From Phyllobacterium sp. OV277 (GTDB taxonomy: Bacteria; Pseudomonadota; Alphaproteobacteria; Rhizobiales; Rhizobiaceae), in NCBI RefSeq assembly GCF_900104355.1, contig NZ_FNIY01000017.1:1-41211 (forward strand): 41,211 nucleotides of DNA. The letters are read 5' to 3'. The position numbers and the translations under genes are program-made. Below, one piece after another: positions 33,305 through 41,211 of this stretch. Below the pieces are notes generated by a model, which was not told where the DNA came from, made no database searches, and worked only from the letters and a program-made list of their open reading frames with translations. The first letter of the stretch is position 1. Each line of letters opens with the position of its first letter.

Positions 33305-34348
33305 ATGAAAATTGCCCTGATCGGATTGGGTATGGTCGCAAGCACGCACGTCAGGGCGATTGCCGCGCTAACACCTGACATCGAGCTCAAAGCTGTTTGT
33401 GGCCGCGACAGAGAGCGGAGCACCCAATTTGCCGATGAGGCTGCTATCATCCTCGGCTACCGCCCGGAAACGGTATTTTCCTTTGAAGCAATTGCCAGCG
33501 ATCCGGCCATAGATTTTGTGATTGTCGCAACGCCGCCTAACGCGCGTTTGGAAATGACAAAAGCGCTTGCGGCTGCGGGCAAATCCATTCTCATGGAAAA
33601 GCCTATCGAACGAACGCTGGAAAGCGCGAAGGCGATCGTTGGTCTTTGCGAAGATCATAATGTCAAGCTTGGCATTATCTTTCAGCACCGTGTCCGTCAG
33701 GCTTCAATTCAGCTTCGTGACATGCTCAAAACCGGAGCACTCGGGTCAATCCGTATTGCGGAAATTATAGTGCCGTGGTGGCGGGAACAATCCTATTATG
33801 ACGCGCCGGGACGTGGAACTTACGCCCGGGACGGCGGCGGCGTTCTTATCTCGCAGGCGATCCATTCGCTTGATCTCGCGCTCTCCCTTACTGGTCCAGT
33901 ACGGAAAGTGCAGGCCACGGCAAAAACCAGCCAGTTCCACCAGATGGAGGCTGAGGACTACGTCACTGCAGGGCTGGAATTCGACAGTGGTGCCATCGGC
34001 TCACTCGTTGCGAGCACGGCCAGCTTTCCCGGCACCGGCGAAACCATCACCCTTCATTGTGACAAGGCGTCCGCGCGTCTGGACGCAGGACAATTGATTA
34101 TCACGTGGCGCACCGGCAAGACGGATGTTTTCGGCGAAGAGGCAGGCACTGGCGGTGGCGCCAATCCAATGGCCTTCACCCATGAATGGCATCAGGAGAT
34201 TATCCGCGATTTTGCCAGCGCAGTCGTCAACAACACCGAGCCCCTCATTTCAGGCAGAGAGGGTCTCGCCGTCCACGCCTTGATTGATGCGCTTGTCACA
34301 TCAGCAAACACCGAACGTTCCGTAACCCTTGCCCCGTGGAATATATGA
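33305..34348 (+). CDS. Gfo/Idh/MocA-family oxidoreductase (first of three)
   Basis: A 347-aa NAD(P)-dependent sugar or polyol dehydrogenase. Rossmann motif ALIGLGMVAS at 4-13, EKP at 98-100 with the catalytic Lys99, and ISQAIHSLD with His187 and Asp190. Start chosen for GGGAGG eight bases upstream. It opens the operon and is followed directly by the second family member (stop and next ATG adjacent). Confidence 0.88.
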   Translation: MKIALIGLGMVASTHVRAIAALTPDIELKAVCGRDRERSTQFADEAAIILGYRPETVFSFEAIASDPAIDFVIVATPPNARLEMTKALAAAGKSILMEKPIERTLESAKAIVGLCEDHNVKLGIIFQHRVRQASIQLRDMLKTGALGSIRIAEIIVPWWREQSYYDAPGRGTYARDGGGVLISQAIHSLDLALSLTGPVRKVQATAKTSQFHQMEAEDYVTAGLEFDSGAIGSLVASTASFPGTGETITLHCDKASARLDAGQLIITWRTGKTDVFGEEAGTGGGANPMAFTHEWHQEIIRDFASAVVNNTEPLISGREGLAVHALIDALVTSANTERSVTLAPWNI

Positions 34349-35377
34349 ATGTCAAAACCTCTCAAATTCGCCGCCATCGGCATCGATCACCGGCACATTT
34401 TCGGCCAATCGGAAAACATGATGAATGTTGGAGCCGAATTTGTCGGCTGGTGGACGGAAGGAACGCCCGAGACCCTCGACAGTTTCATCGAGCGGTTTCC
34501 CGATATCCCGCGCGCGGCAACGCGTGAAGAACTGTTGAACAACCCTGAAATTGATCTCGTGCTGATTGCCGATGTGCCGTCGCGGCGCGCCATCAGGGCT
34601 ATTGAAGCCATGGAGCACGGCAAAGATGTCATGGTTGATAAGCCGGGCTGCACCACATTGGAACAGCTCGAAGCGATCAGGAAAACCGTCAACCAAACCG
34701 GACGTATCTGGTCAATCGATTTTTCAGAACGCTTCGAAGTTCCCTGCGTGACAAAAGCCGCCGAACTCGTACAGTCAGGGGCGATTGGTAAGGTCGTGCA
34801 GACAGTTGGTCTCGGGCCGCATCGTCTTAACCGGCATCTGCGGCCGCAATGGTTTTTTGAACGCGACAAATATGGTGGCATTCTCTGCGATATCGCTTCG
34901 CATCAGATCGACCAGTTCCTGTTTTTCACCGGCTCTGACGATGCGGAAATCCTCTTTGCCGAAGTTGCCAACCATGCCAACCCCGATGATCCGGGCCTGC
35001 AGGATTTTGGCTGCCTCGCACTGCGCAGCGACAAGGGCCACTGCTATATCCGCGTTGACTGGTACACGCCTGACGCTCTGCCAACCTGGGGTGACGGACG
35101 TCTGACTATTCTTGGAACAGAAGGCTATATTGAGCTGCGCAAATATGTCGACGTGGCACGCGACAATGGCACCGATCATCTCTACCTCGTCAACGGTACA
35201 CGCTGCGAGAGGATCGATGCATCCGGTGCTGGCCTTCCCTATTTTGCCACGCTCGCGGATGATATCCGCAACCGTACGAGCAATGCGATGCCGCAGGCGC
35301 ATGCGTTCAAAGTCATGGAACTCGCCATCAAAGCACAGTTGCTGGCCGAAGCCACCGCAGGTGCACGCCATGGCTAA
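34349..35377 (+). CDS. Gfo/Idh/MocA-family oxidoreductase with atypical Rossmann motif (second of three)
   Basis: A 342-aa protein with the family's two-domain outline: DKP at 97-99 in place of EKP, and ASHQIDQ with His185 and Asp188. The nucleotide loop reads IGIDHRHIFGQ at 10-20 instead of GxGxxG, so cofactor binding may be altered or lost. Deep C-terminal beta-sheet features are retained (GRLTILGTEGYIELR). It starts right at the end of the first gene and overlaps the third by 8 bp. Confidence 0.83.
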   Translation: MSKPLKFAAIGIDHRHIFGQSENMMNVGAEFVGWWTEGTPETLDSFIERFPDIPRAATREELLNNPEIDLVLIADVPSRRAIRAIEAMEHGKDVMVDKPGCTTLEQLEAIRKTVNQTGRIWSIDFSERFEVPCVTKAAELVQSGAIGKVVQTVGLGPHRLNRHLRPQWFFERDKYGGILCDIASHQIDQFLFFTGSDDAEILFAEVANHANPDDPGLQDFGCLALRSDKGHCYIRVDWYTPDALPTWGDGRLTILGTEGYIELRKYVDVARDNGTDHLYLVNGTRCERIDASGAGLPYFATLADDIRNRTSNAMPQAHAFKVMELAIKAQLLAEATAGARHG

Positions 35378-36437
35378 TCCCATTCGCGTCGCCATCATCG
35401 GCGCCGGTATCGGTGCAAGCCATCTCAAGGGCTATCGTGCCCTCCCCAATCGTTTCACCGTTTCCGTTCTGTGCGATCTTGATCAGGAGCGTGCAGCAAA
35501 GGTTACGGACGGCGACCGCTCGATCAGAATTGAACCGGATCTCGACCGGGTATTGGCTGATCCGGATATCGATATCATCGATATTTGCCTGCCGCCGCAC
35601 CTGCATTTCAAAGTGTCCATGGCAGCACTTGCAGCGGGGAAACATGTCGTTTGCGAGAAGCCCTTTGTTAGCTCGCTGCATGAAGCGGACCTGCTCGCCG
35701 AGGCCGTCCAGAAATCCGGGCGCATCCTTTCGCCTGTTTTCCAATATCGTTTTGGCCGAGGATTTGCCCAACTGCGCGCGCTTATCGACAAGGGTCTCGC
35801 GGGCAAAGCCTATACATCAAGCATTGAAACGCATTGGTGCCGACGTGCCGAGTATTACGATATTCCATGGCGCGGCACATGGAAGGGCGAACAGGGCGGC
35901 GCCGTTCTCAGCCATGCAATCCACAATCACGACCTGCTCTGCTATGTCATGGGGAATGTCAGGCGCCTGACGGCGTTCACCGCAACGCGCGTCAATCCCA
36001 TCGAGACGGAAGATTGCGCGTCAATCGTGTTTGAAATGGAGAGCGGAGCATTGGCTACCAGCTCTATAACACTTGGCGCTGCTGACGATACCAGCCACTT
36101 CCGTTTCTGTTTTGAGGGGTTCACCGCGGAAAGCGGAAAAGCCCCCTATACACCGGCCGAAGATACGTGGCATTTTCTTGCCCGGGACCCCGCACGGCAG
36201 GCGGAAATCGATGCGGTGGTCAATGCTGTTCCAGAGGTGCATTCCGGTTTTGCCGGTTTCTTTGATGCTCTTGCCGATGCCATCGAAGGCCAAGGCGGAA
36301 ATGAAGTAACAGTTGCGGACGGGCGACGTTCGCTTGAAATGGTCACTGCCATTTATCATACGGCGCGTACGGGTGGAACTGCCGAGCTGCCGCTCAACCA
36401 CGAACACCCGCTCTATAAGGGATGGACACCGAAATAG
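35370..36437 (+). CDS. Gfo/Idh/MocA-family oxidoreductase (third of three)
   Basis: A 355-aa dehydrogenase with Rossmann motif IIGAGIGASH at 9-18, EKP at 96-98 with Lys97, and LSHAIHNHD with His185 and Asp188. C-terminal LNHEHPLYKGWTPK is typical of one branch of the family. The ATG at 35370 overlaps the end of the second gene by 8 bp, which supports it over the long upstream extension of the frame. It is only distantly similar to the first two, so this is not a recent triplication. Confidence 0.88.
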   Translation: MANPIRVAIIGAGIGASHLKGYRALPNRFTVSVLCDLDQERAAKVTDGDRSIRIEPDLDRVLADPDIDIIDICLPPHLHFKVSMAALAAGKHVVCEKPFVSSLHEADLLAEAVQKSGRILSPVFQYRFGRGFAQLRALIDKGLAGKAYTSSIETHWCRRAEYYDIPWRGTWKGEQGGAVLSHAIHNHDLLCYVMGNVRRLTAFTATRVNPIETEDCASIVFEMESGALATSSITLGAADDTSHFRFCFEGFTAESGKAPYTPAEDTWHFLARDPARQAEIDAVVNAVPEVHSGFAGFFDALADAIEGQGGNEVTVADGRRSLEMVTAIYHTARTGGTAELPLNHEHPLYKGWTPK

Positions 36438-36483
36438 CCTAAAAAATCAGATCAATGTTCACAACGATATGGGAGGATATCAG

Positions 36484-37761
36484 ATGGACAAGCGCAATCT
36501 CAAATGGACCGGTGCGGCTCTGGCGTCGGTCATTGCTTTGTGGGCTGGCTCAGCGGCGGCGGATGATATCCGTTTCATGTGCGCCGCCGATGGCAATGAA
36601 TGTGCCACGCTGGAAGCCCTGTTTGCACGCTACGAAAAGGACAATCCCGGCACCCATGTTGTCATCGACGTGGTCGGTTATAAGGCCATTCTGGAAAACC
36701 TGCCTGTCCAGCTTGCCGGGGGTACTGGCCCGGATATGGCGCTGGTTACCGATTTTGGCGGACTTGCCAAGTACTTTCTCGACCTGACGCCCTATGTCGA
36801 CGCCAACTACTGGAACACCAATTTTGGCAATACGCTAAGGTGGTCACGCACCGGCCCTGACGACAAGGGCATCTATGGCATGAACATCCAGCTGACCATT
36901 ACCGGCGCCTATATCAACAAGACCCTGTTCGAGCAGGCTGGTGTCGCAGTGCCGGGTGAAAAGGCAACCTGGGATGAATGGGCTGAGGCATCGCGTCAGG
37001 TTGCCAAGGCAACAGGGGTGCCGTTCCCGATGGCGATGGATCGTTCGGGACACCGCATAGCGGGCCCGGCTATATCCAACGGCGCCAAAATCTTTGACGA
37101 TGCGGGAAACCCAATTCTTGTTGATGCACCATTTGCGGACTTCATGGGCAAGTTCGTCAATTGGAACAAAGATGGCACCATGGCAAAGGATGTCTGGGCC
37201 GGTATCGGCGGCACAAGCTATCAGGATGCGGCGCAGGAATTCATCAACGCGCAATTGGTCTTTTACTATTCAGGCAGTTGGCAGGTTCAGCGTCTCGACA
37301 AGGCAATCGGTGACAGTTTCGACTGGGAGGTTGTCGGCTCGCCCTGTGGACCTGCCGCTTGTTCCGGCATGCCCGGTGGTTCGGGTCTCGTGGGCTTCAA
37401 GCAGACCAAGAACCCCGAGGCTGTAGCCAAACTCATCAATTATATCGCCCAGAAAGACAATTACGCCGAGTTCATCGGCAAGACCCGCAATGTCCCTGCT
37501 CATGAAGGCGTGGCAAAGGAGGGCGTGGCCTATACCGATGCTTCGCAAAACGTGGCAAAGGCCCTCAAGGGCTGGAATGCCCAGATCGCCAAGCTGTCAC
37601 CCATCGCCTATTCCTATCAGGGCTATAAGAACAGCCGCACCATGTACAACATAACGGTGCAGCGCGTGACGCAGGCGATTGTCGGGGAAATGTCTATTGA
37701 TGAAGCAATGGAAAAGGCCAAGCAGGATGTGGAGGCGGCGATTCAGTCGGCAGGCAAATAA
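36484..37761 (+). CDS. Extracellular solute-binding protein, family 1 (sugar-type)
   Basis: A 425-aa periplasmic protein with a signal peptide (MDKRNLKWTGAALASVIALWAGSAAA, cut after residue 26). The mature part shows ARYEKDNPGTHVVID, GGTGPDMALV and GSGLVGFKQTKNPEA, as in alpha-glucoside or oligosaccharide binders. GGGAGGA precedes the start. Four Cys in the mature part (at CAADGNEC and CGPAAC) suggest two disulfides. It defines the substrate taken up for the three upstream dehydrogenases. Confidence 0.88.
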   Translation: MDKRNLKWTGAALASVIALWAGSAAADDIRFMCAADGNECATLEALFARYEKDNPGTHVVIDVVGYKAILENLPVQLAGGTGPDMALVTDFGGLAKYFLDLTPYVDANYWNTNFGNTLRWSRTGPDDKGIYGMNIQLTITGAYINKTLFEQAGVAVPGEKATWDEWAEASRQVAKATGVPFPMAMDRSGHRIAGPAISNGAKIFDDAGNPILVDAPFADFMGKFVNWNKDGTMAKDVWAGIGGTSYQDAAQEFINAQLVFYYSGSWQVQRLDKAIGDSFDWEVVGSPCGPAACSGMPGGSGLVGFKQTKNPEAVAKLINYIAQKDNYAEFIGKTRNVPAHEGVAKEGVAYTDASQNVAKALKGWNAQIAKLSPIAYSYQGYKNSRTMYNITVQRVTQAIVGEMSIDEAMEKAKQDVEAAIQSAGK

Positions 37762-37818
37762 TGCCGATAAACTGTTCGCCACCTGACCTGACGCAATAAC
37801 CATGAAGGGATGTGCAAC

Positions 37819-38787
37819 ATGACCGCTGTTCTGAATGCGATCATGAACATTATTGAAATACCCATGCGCTTTGCTCAAAGGCGGCTTGGCCTGCGGCGTA
37901 TCGCGTGGGTATTTCTTCTGCCCAATCTCATTCTCTTCGGGATATTCGCTTTTCTGCCTGTCATTTTGAACGTTATCTATGCTCTGACCGGAACCGATCA
38001 GGTCATGCTGAACGACAGGACATTCGTCGGGTTCGACAATTTCATAACGCTGGCCACCTGCACCAACCATCTTGACCCGAATACCTGCACGCAGGATTTG
38101 TTCTGGCGCGCCATCTACAATTCACTCTGGTTCGTCACTCTGCAGGTCGGGTTTATGGTCGGCTTGTCCCTCGTCACGGCCATTGTTCTGAACGGCAAAA
38201 TACGGGCACGCGGCTTTTTCCGCAGCGTGTTCTTCTTTCCTGTTCTTCTATCGCCGGTAGTGGTTGCGCTGATCTGGAAGTGGATTCTGCAGCGCGAGGG
38301 ACTTCTCAACGCCGGAATGGATGCATTCGGCCTCACCCCGTATAATTGGCTGCTTGACCGCAACTGGGCGTTCATCTGGTCAATTTTTCTATCCGTCTGG
38401 GCCCATATGGGTTTCTACACATTGATCCTGCTTGCCGGATTGCAGGCAATACCACGTGATGTCTATGATGCTGCACTGATGGATGCAGCCACACCATTCA
38501 GGACATTTCGCCGGATCACACTGCCGCTGCTTATGCCAACCATGATTGTTGTCCTGCTGCTTGCCCTGATCAAGGGGGTCCAGACCTTTGACGAGGTCTA
38601 TGCCTTTACGGGCGGTGGACCGGGTTCGGCGACGACTTTCATTATTCAATACATTTACGAAACAGGTTTCGCCGGAACACCGCGTCTGTTCGGTCTGGCC
38701 GCCGCCGCTTCCATCCTGTTGGCCATCGTCCTCATTGGCCTCACCCTCATTCAGCTTTCTGTTACGAGGAACAAAGCCGATGGGTAA
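37819..38787 (+). CDS. CUT1-type ABC transporter permease (MalF-like)
   Basis: An inner-membrane permease of 322 aa: first helix AWVFLLPNLILFGIFAFLPVILNVIYA, a short Cys-containing periplasmic loop (TCTNHLDPNTC), EAA loop YDAALMDAATPFRTFRRITLPLLMP. The ATG at 37819 was preferred because AAGGGA lies nine bases upstream; another ATG at 37810 sits in that site. The stop overlaps the next permease start by 8 bp. Confidence 0.87.
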   Translation: MTAVLNAIMNIIEIPMRFAQRRLGLRRIAWVFLLPNLILFGIFAFLPVILNVIYALTGTDQVMLNDRTFVGFDNFITLATCTNHLDPNTCTQDLFWRAIYNSLWFVTLQVGFMVGLSLVTAIVLNGKIRARGFFRSVFFFPVLLSPVVVALIWKWILQREGLLNAGMDAFGLTPYNWLLDRNWAFIWSIFLSVWAHMGFYTLILLAGLQAIPRDVYDAALMDAATPFRTFRRITLPLLMPTMIVVLLLALIKGVQTFDEVYAFTGGGPGSATTFIIQYIYETGFAGTPRLFGLAAAASILLAIVLIGLTLIQLSVTRNKADG

Positions 38788-39832
38788 AATATTCACTTTC
38801 CTGACCCGAACCCGTGGCATAGGCCGGCTTCATTGGACGGATTGGGCGTCTTACGCCTATCTCCTGTTCGGCATTGTCATCATGTTCGGGCCGGTGCTTT
38901 GGCTGGTGCTGTCATCCTTCAAGAGTGAAGCGGAACTGCAACGCTTTCCACCCACGTTTTTGCCCTATGCTCAGGAAATGATCAGCATTGAAGGGTATGA
39001 CAAACCGCTCCCGCTGTTTGAAATCACCAATGGCGAATTTGCTGGAAAGCAAGCCGGTCAGGTACGCCGCATTGGCCTTGTCTCACAACTGGTAAGACCC
39101 GAAGCGCCCAAGGACCTTATTAAGATGCCGCTGGCCGATCGCAAACCAGTTGAACGCATTGATTTTGCTTTCGAAAACTATGGTGATCTGTTCAAACGTT
39201 TTGATTTTCTGCGCTATCTCTGGAACAGCGTGTTTATCACAACCATGGCAACGCTCATCATGTTGCTGGTCAATTCTATGGCCGCCTTTGCCTTGTCGAA
39301 ATATCATTTCCGCGGACGCAGCACCGTGCTCGCCATGATTGTCGGCACTTTGATGGTTCCGCAAACGGTGGTGCTGGTCCCGCTCTTTTTGATCACCCGC
39401 GAACTTGGCATGCTGAACAGTCTCTGGGGTGTCATCATTCCCGGCGCGGCGACGCCCACGGGCGTGTTCCTGCTGCGCCAGTATATGCTCACCATTCCCG
39501 ATGAAATTCTTGATGCAGCCCGCATGGACAAGGCCAGCGAGTGGAAAATCTTCTGGCGTATTGTCCTGCCACTCAGTGCCCCCGCGATCGCTGTCCTTGC
39601 CATCCTAGCAATCATGTGGCGCTGGAACGACTTTCTCTGGCCGCTGATTGTGCTCTCCCAGAACGACAAGTTCACATTGCAACTGGCGCTCAATTCGTTC
39701 CAGGGACAATTGACAACCCAATGGAGCAATCTGCTCGCCATGACGGTGCTGGTGCTTGTTCCAATCGCCATTGTCTTCGCATTTCTACAAAAATACATCG
39801 CGACCGGCATCGCCTCTACAGGTGGCAAATGA
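38780..39832 (+). CDS. CUT1-type ABC transporter permease (MalG-like) with large periplasmic insertion
   Basis: A permease of 350 aa with EAA loop LDAARMDKASEWKIFWRIVLPLSAP. Between the first helix (residues about 24-46) and the second (from about 148) there are roughly 100 residues predicted to be outside the membrane, far more than the usual MalG-type loop of about 40. Start at 38780 chosen for GAGGA upstream and the overlap with the preceding permease; the frame remains open much further back without a start signal. Confidence 0.86.
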   Translation: MGKIFTFLTRTRGIGRLHWTDWASYAYLLFGIVIMFGPVLWLVLSSFKSEAELQRFPPTFLPYAQEMISIEGYDKPLPLFEITNGEFAGKQAGQVRRIGLVSQLVRPEAPKDLIKMPLADRKPVERIDFAFENYGDLFKRFDFLRYLWNSVFITTMATLIMLLVNSMAAFALSKYHFRGRSTVLAMIVGTLMVPQTVVLVPLFLITRELGMLNSLWGVIIPGAATPTGVFLLRQYMLTIPDEILDAARMDKASEWKIFWRIVLPLSAPAIAVLAILAIMWRWNDFLWPLIVLSQNDKFTLQLALNSFQGQLTTQWSNLLAMTVLVLVPIAIVFAFLQKYIATGIASTGGK

Positions 39833-39870
39833 TGCGTGACGTCAACCTGACCACGGGGAGTTAGCCGCCA

Positions 39871-40959
39871 ATGTCGAGACTTGTGCTTCGCAACGTCAGG
39901 AAAAACTATGGTGGGCTTGAGGTCATCAAGGGTGTTGATCTCGATATTGCCTTTGGCGAGTTTTGTGTCTTTGTCGGCCCGTCGGGTTGCGGCAAGTCCA
40001 CATTGCTCAAGATGATTTCCGGTCTTGAACCAATCAGTGAAGGCGAGATTGCCATTGACGATGAAGTGGTCAACGACGTTCCGCCCGCTGACCGGGGCCT
40101 TGCCATGGTGTTCCAGTCCTACGCACTCTATCCGCATATGTCCGTCCGCCAGAACCTTTCCTTTGGTCTTGAAAATCTCAACACACCAAAGGCAGCGATT
40201 GCCCAGAAGATCGCAGAGGTTGCAAAGATGCTGCAAATCGAGCCTTTGCTGAACAGACGCCCCGGACAGCTATCGGGCGGACAGCGCCAGCGCGTCGCCA
40301 TTGGCCGTGCCGTGGTGCGTGAGCCAAAAATATTCCTGTTTGACGAACCGCTGTCCAATCTCGACGCGGAGCTACGTGTGGAAATGCGCGGCGAGATCGC
40401 CCGCTTGCACAGACGTCTCGGCAATACGATGATTTACGTTACCCATGATCAGGTCGAAGCCATGACCATGGCTGACAAGATTGCAGTGTTGCGCAGCGGA
40501 AAAGTTGAACAGTTCGGCGCACCGCTGGAACTTTACAACAACCCCGCCAATGTCTTCGTCGCGGGCTTCATTGGGTCGCCCAAAATGAACTTCTTCCAAG
40601 GTACAATCCACGCCGCTGATGGCCAAGAGGCCTTTGTTCAGTTCAACTCGGGCGAGCGCATTCCCGTGAGCCGTGAGACCTTCCTTGTGTCCCACGGTCT
40701 GCCCGTGACATTGGGAATTCGCCCAGGTCATGTGACACTCGGCCCAGTTGATGCGACGGACATCAAGGGGGTGGTTCAAAACATTGAACAACTGGGCGGA
40801 GAGTCTCATCTCTATATCAATGCAGCCGATGGCACCCCAACGGCCGTGCATGTCGATGGCCAAACCGAGATTGCTCTTGGCGACACAATTGGTCTCAAAC
40901 TCGATACGGGCAAAATTCAGCTCTTTTCGCGTGATACCGGCGGGACGCTTCGTCGTTGA
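39871..40959 (+). CDS. CUT1-type ABC transporter ATP-binding protein (UgpC/MalK-like)
   Basis: A 362-aa ATPase: Walker A GPSGCGKST, signature LSGGQRQRVAIGRAV, Walker B FLFDEPLSNLDA, H-loop THDQVEAMTMADK, and a C-terminal TOBE domain (FIGSPKMNFFQG onward, GIRPGHV). GGGGAG precedes the ATG. It is the last gene of the oxidoreductase/transporter operon and very similar in layout to the ATPase at 6591-7670. Confidence 0.9.
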   Translation: MSRLVLRNVRKNYGGLEVIKGVDLDIAFGEFCVFVGPSGCGKSTLLKMISGLEPISEGEIAIDDEVVNDVPPADRGLAMVFQSYALYPHMSVRQNLSFGLENLNTPKAAIAQKIAEVAKMLQIEPLLNRRPGQLSGGQRQRVAIGRAVVREPKIFLFDEPLSNLDAELRVEMRGEIARLHRRLGNTMIYVTHDQVEAMTMADKIAVLRSGKVEQFGAPLELYNNPANVFVAGFIGSPKMNFFQGTIHAADGQEAFVQFNSGERIPVSRETFLVSHGLPVTLGIRPGHVTLGPVDATDIKGVVQNIEQLGGESHLYINAADGTPTAVHVDGQTEIALGDTIGLKLDTGKIQLFSRDTGGTLRR

Positions 40960-40974
40960 GTCATGTCGTCGTTG

Positions 40975-40995
40975 TGGCGGCTAGAACAGCCGCCA
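40975..40995. terminator. Hairpin between the transporter operon and the autotransporter gene
   Basis: TGGCGGCT and AGCCGCCA form a perfect 8-bp stem with a 5-nt loop, 16 bp after the ATPase stop, between converging genes. No T tract follows on either strand, so it is a weak or Rho-dependent terminator at most. Confidence 0.5.
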
Positions 40996-41019
40996 TAACT
41001 GGAGAAGCGAACGATCTTC

Positions 41020-41211
41020 CTAGAAGCTAACATTCAGCTTCGCATCGACTGCATTTTGCGTAAGACCCGAGCCATACTGGCCCGTATAGGTGAGACCCAG
41101 TGTTGCCCGGCGGCTAAGCTTGACGTCAACGCCAGCTTCAACCATCGCCGTATCCTCGGCAATCGGCACACCCGCCACCGAGAAGCCATTGCCGGTGGCA
41201 AAGGCAAGCGT
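41020..41211 (-). CDS. Autotransporter beta-barrel domain, C-terminal end (partial)
   Basis: The last 63 residues of a protein that runs in from beyond the right edge. The reading is VEAGVDVKLSRRATLGLTYTGQ, shortened here, followed by a final strand ending DAKLNVSF and the stop. Alternating hydrophobic residues and a terminal Phe are the signature of the outer-membrane barrel of autotransporters, the Phe being the BAM recognition residue. The passenger domain lies outside the window, so its function cannot be stated. Confidence 0.8.
   Translation of the reverse strand, partial: TLAFATGNGFSVAGVPIAEDTAMVEAGVDVKLSRRATLGLTYTGQYGSGLTQNAVDAKLNVSF

Noticed and set aside
33305..36437. Recent tandem triplication of the Gfo/Idh/MocA genes
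   Set aside because: The three proteins share only family motifs; their nucleotide loops, lengths and C-termini differ strongly, so they are old paralogues brought together rather than a fresh duplication.
39304..40236. A 310-codon minus-strand open frame across the permease/ATPase junction
   Set aside because: It spans two well-supported plus-strand genes, has no recognisable domain and no ribosome binding site.
1..41211. CRISPR arrays, tRNA or rRNA genes
   Set aside because: No regularly spaced direct repeats, cloverleaf sequences or rRNA segments were seen on either strand when reading through the window.

Overview
The window looks like the replication-origin region of a secondary chromosome (or megaplasmid) of an alphaproteobacterium of the order Hyphomicrobiales, most likely Brucellaceae (Ochrobactrum/Brucella-like). 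The basis is a complete repABC cassette (repA 24643-23360, repB 23351-22281, repC 22074-20731, minus strand) with the expected small antisense RNA locus between repB and repC, surrounded by dense ABC-transporter/catabolic operons and GntR-type regulators. Genus assignment is inference; no rRNA or tRNA gene was seen.

Left part (1-4074): a probable worn end of an IS21-like element at the window edge; a GFA-family protein; a divergent pair made of an exported RidA-like protein and a TetR regulator with a duplicated GTAC-N3-GTAC operator; a lone AbiEii/MNT-like nucleotidyltransferase whose promoter -10 box lies inside one of two almost perfect 30-bp palindromes; and a VOC-family protein.

4081-12854, minus strand: a GntR/FadR regulator, a cystathionine-lyase-like PLP enzyme and a CUT1 (sugar-type) ABC transporter form one operon, followed by a separate FliY/TcyJ-like cystine ABC transporter. 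The arrangement suggests uptake and cleavage of sulfur-containing compounds.

12927-15242: acetolactate synthase large subunit behind a textbook transcription attenuator: a leaderless 18-codon leader peptide rich in Val/Ile/Leu codons, competing hairpins and a GC-rich terminator with eight T. No regulatory-subunit gene lies beside it.

15350-20718, plus strand: a GntR regulator, kduI, kduD and a four-gene polar-amino-acid-type ABC transporter form a uronate-catabolism operon ending in a strong terminator. The binding protein keeps the carboxylate-binding Arg but has Gln in place of the usual amine-binding Asp, so the transporter may carry a uronic acid.

20731-24874, minus strand: repABC with antisense RNA and TAACGC repeats upstream of repA.

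24936-30299: AraC regulator/SDR pair, TetR regulator/exported alpha-beta hydrolase pair with a 17-bp-arm inverted repeat between them, a DUF2809 membrane protein and a GH25 lipoprotein lysozyme.

30316-40959: an FMN-dependent alpha-hydroxy-acid dehydrogenase with its GntR regulator, then a second GntR regulator divergent from a seven-gene plus-strand operon: three different Gfo/Idh/MocA oxidoreductases (one with an atypical Rossmann motif) and a complete CUT1 sugar ABC transporter. At the right edge is the C-terminal end of an autotransporter beta-barrel (41020 to beyond the window, minus strand).
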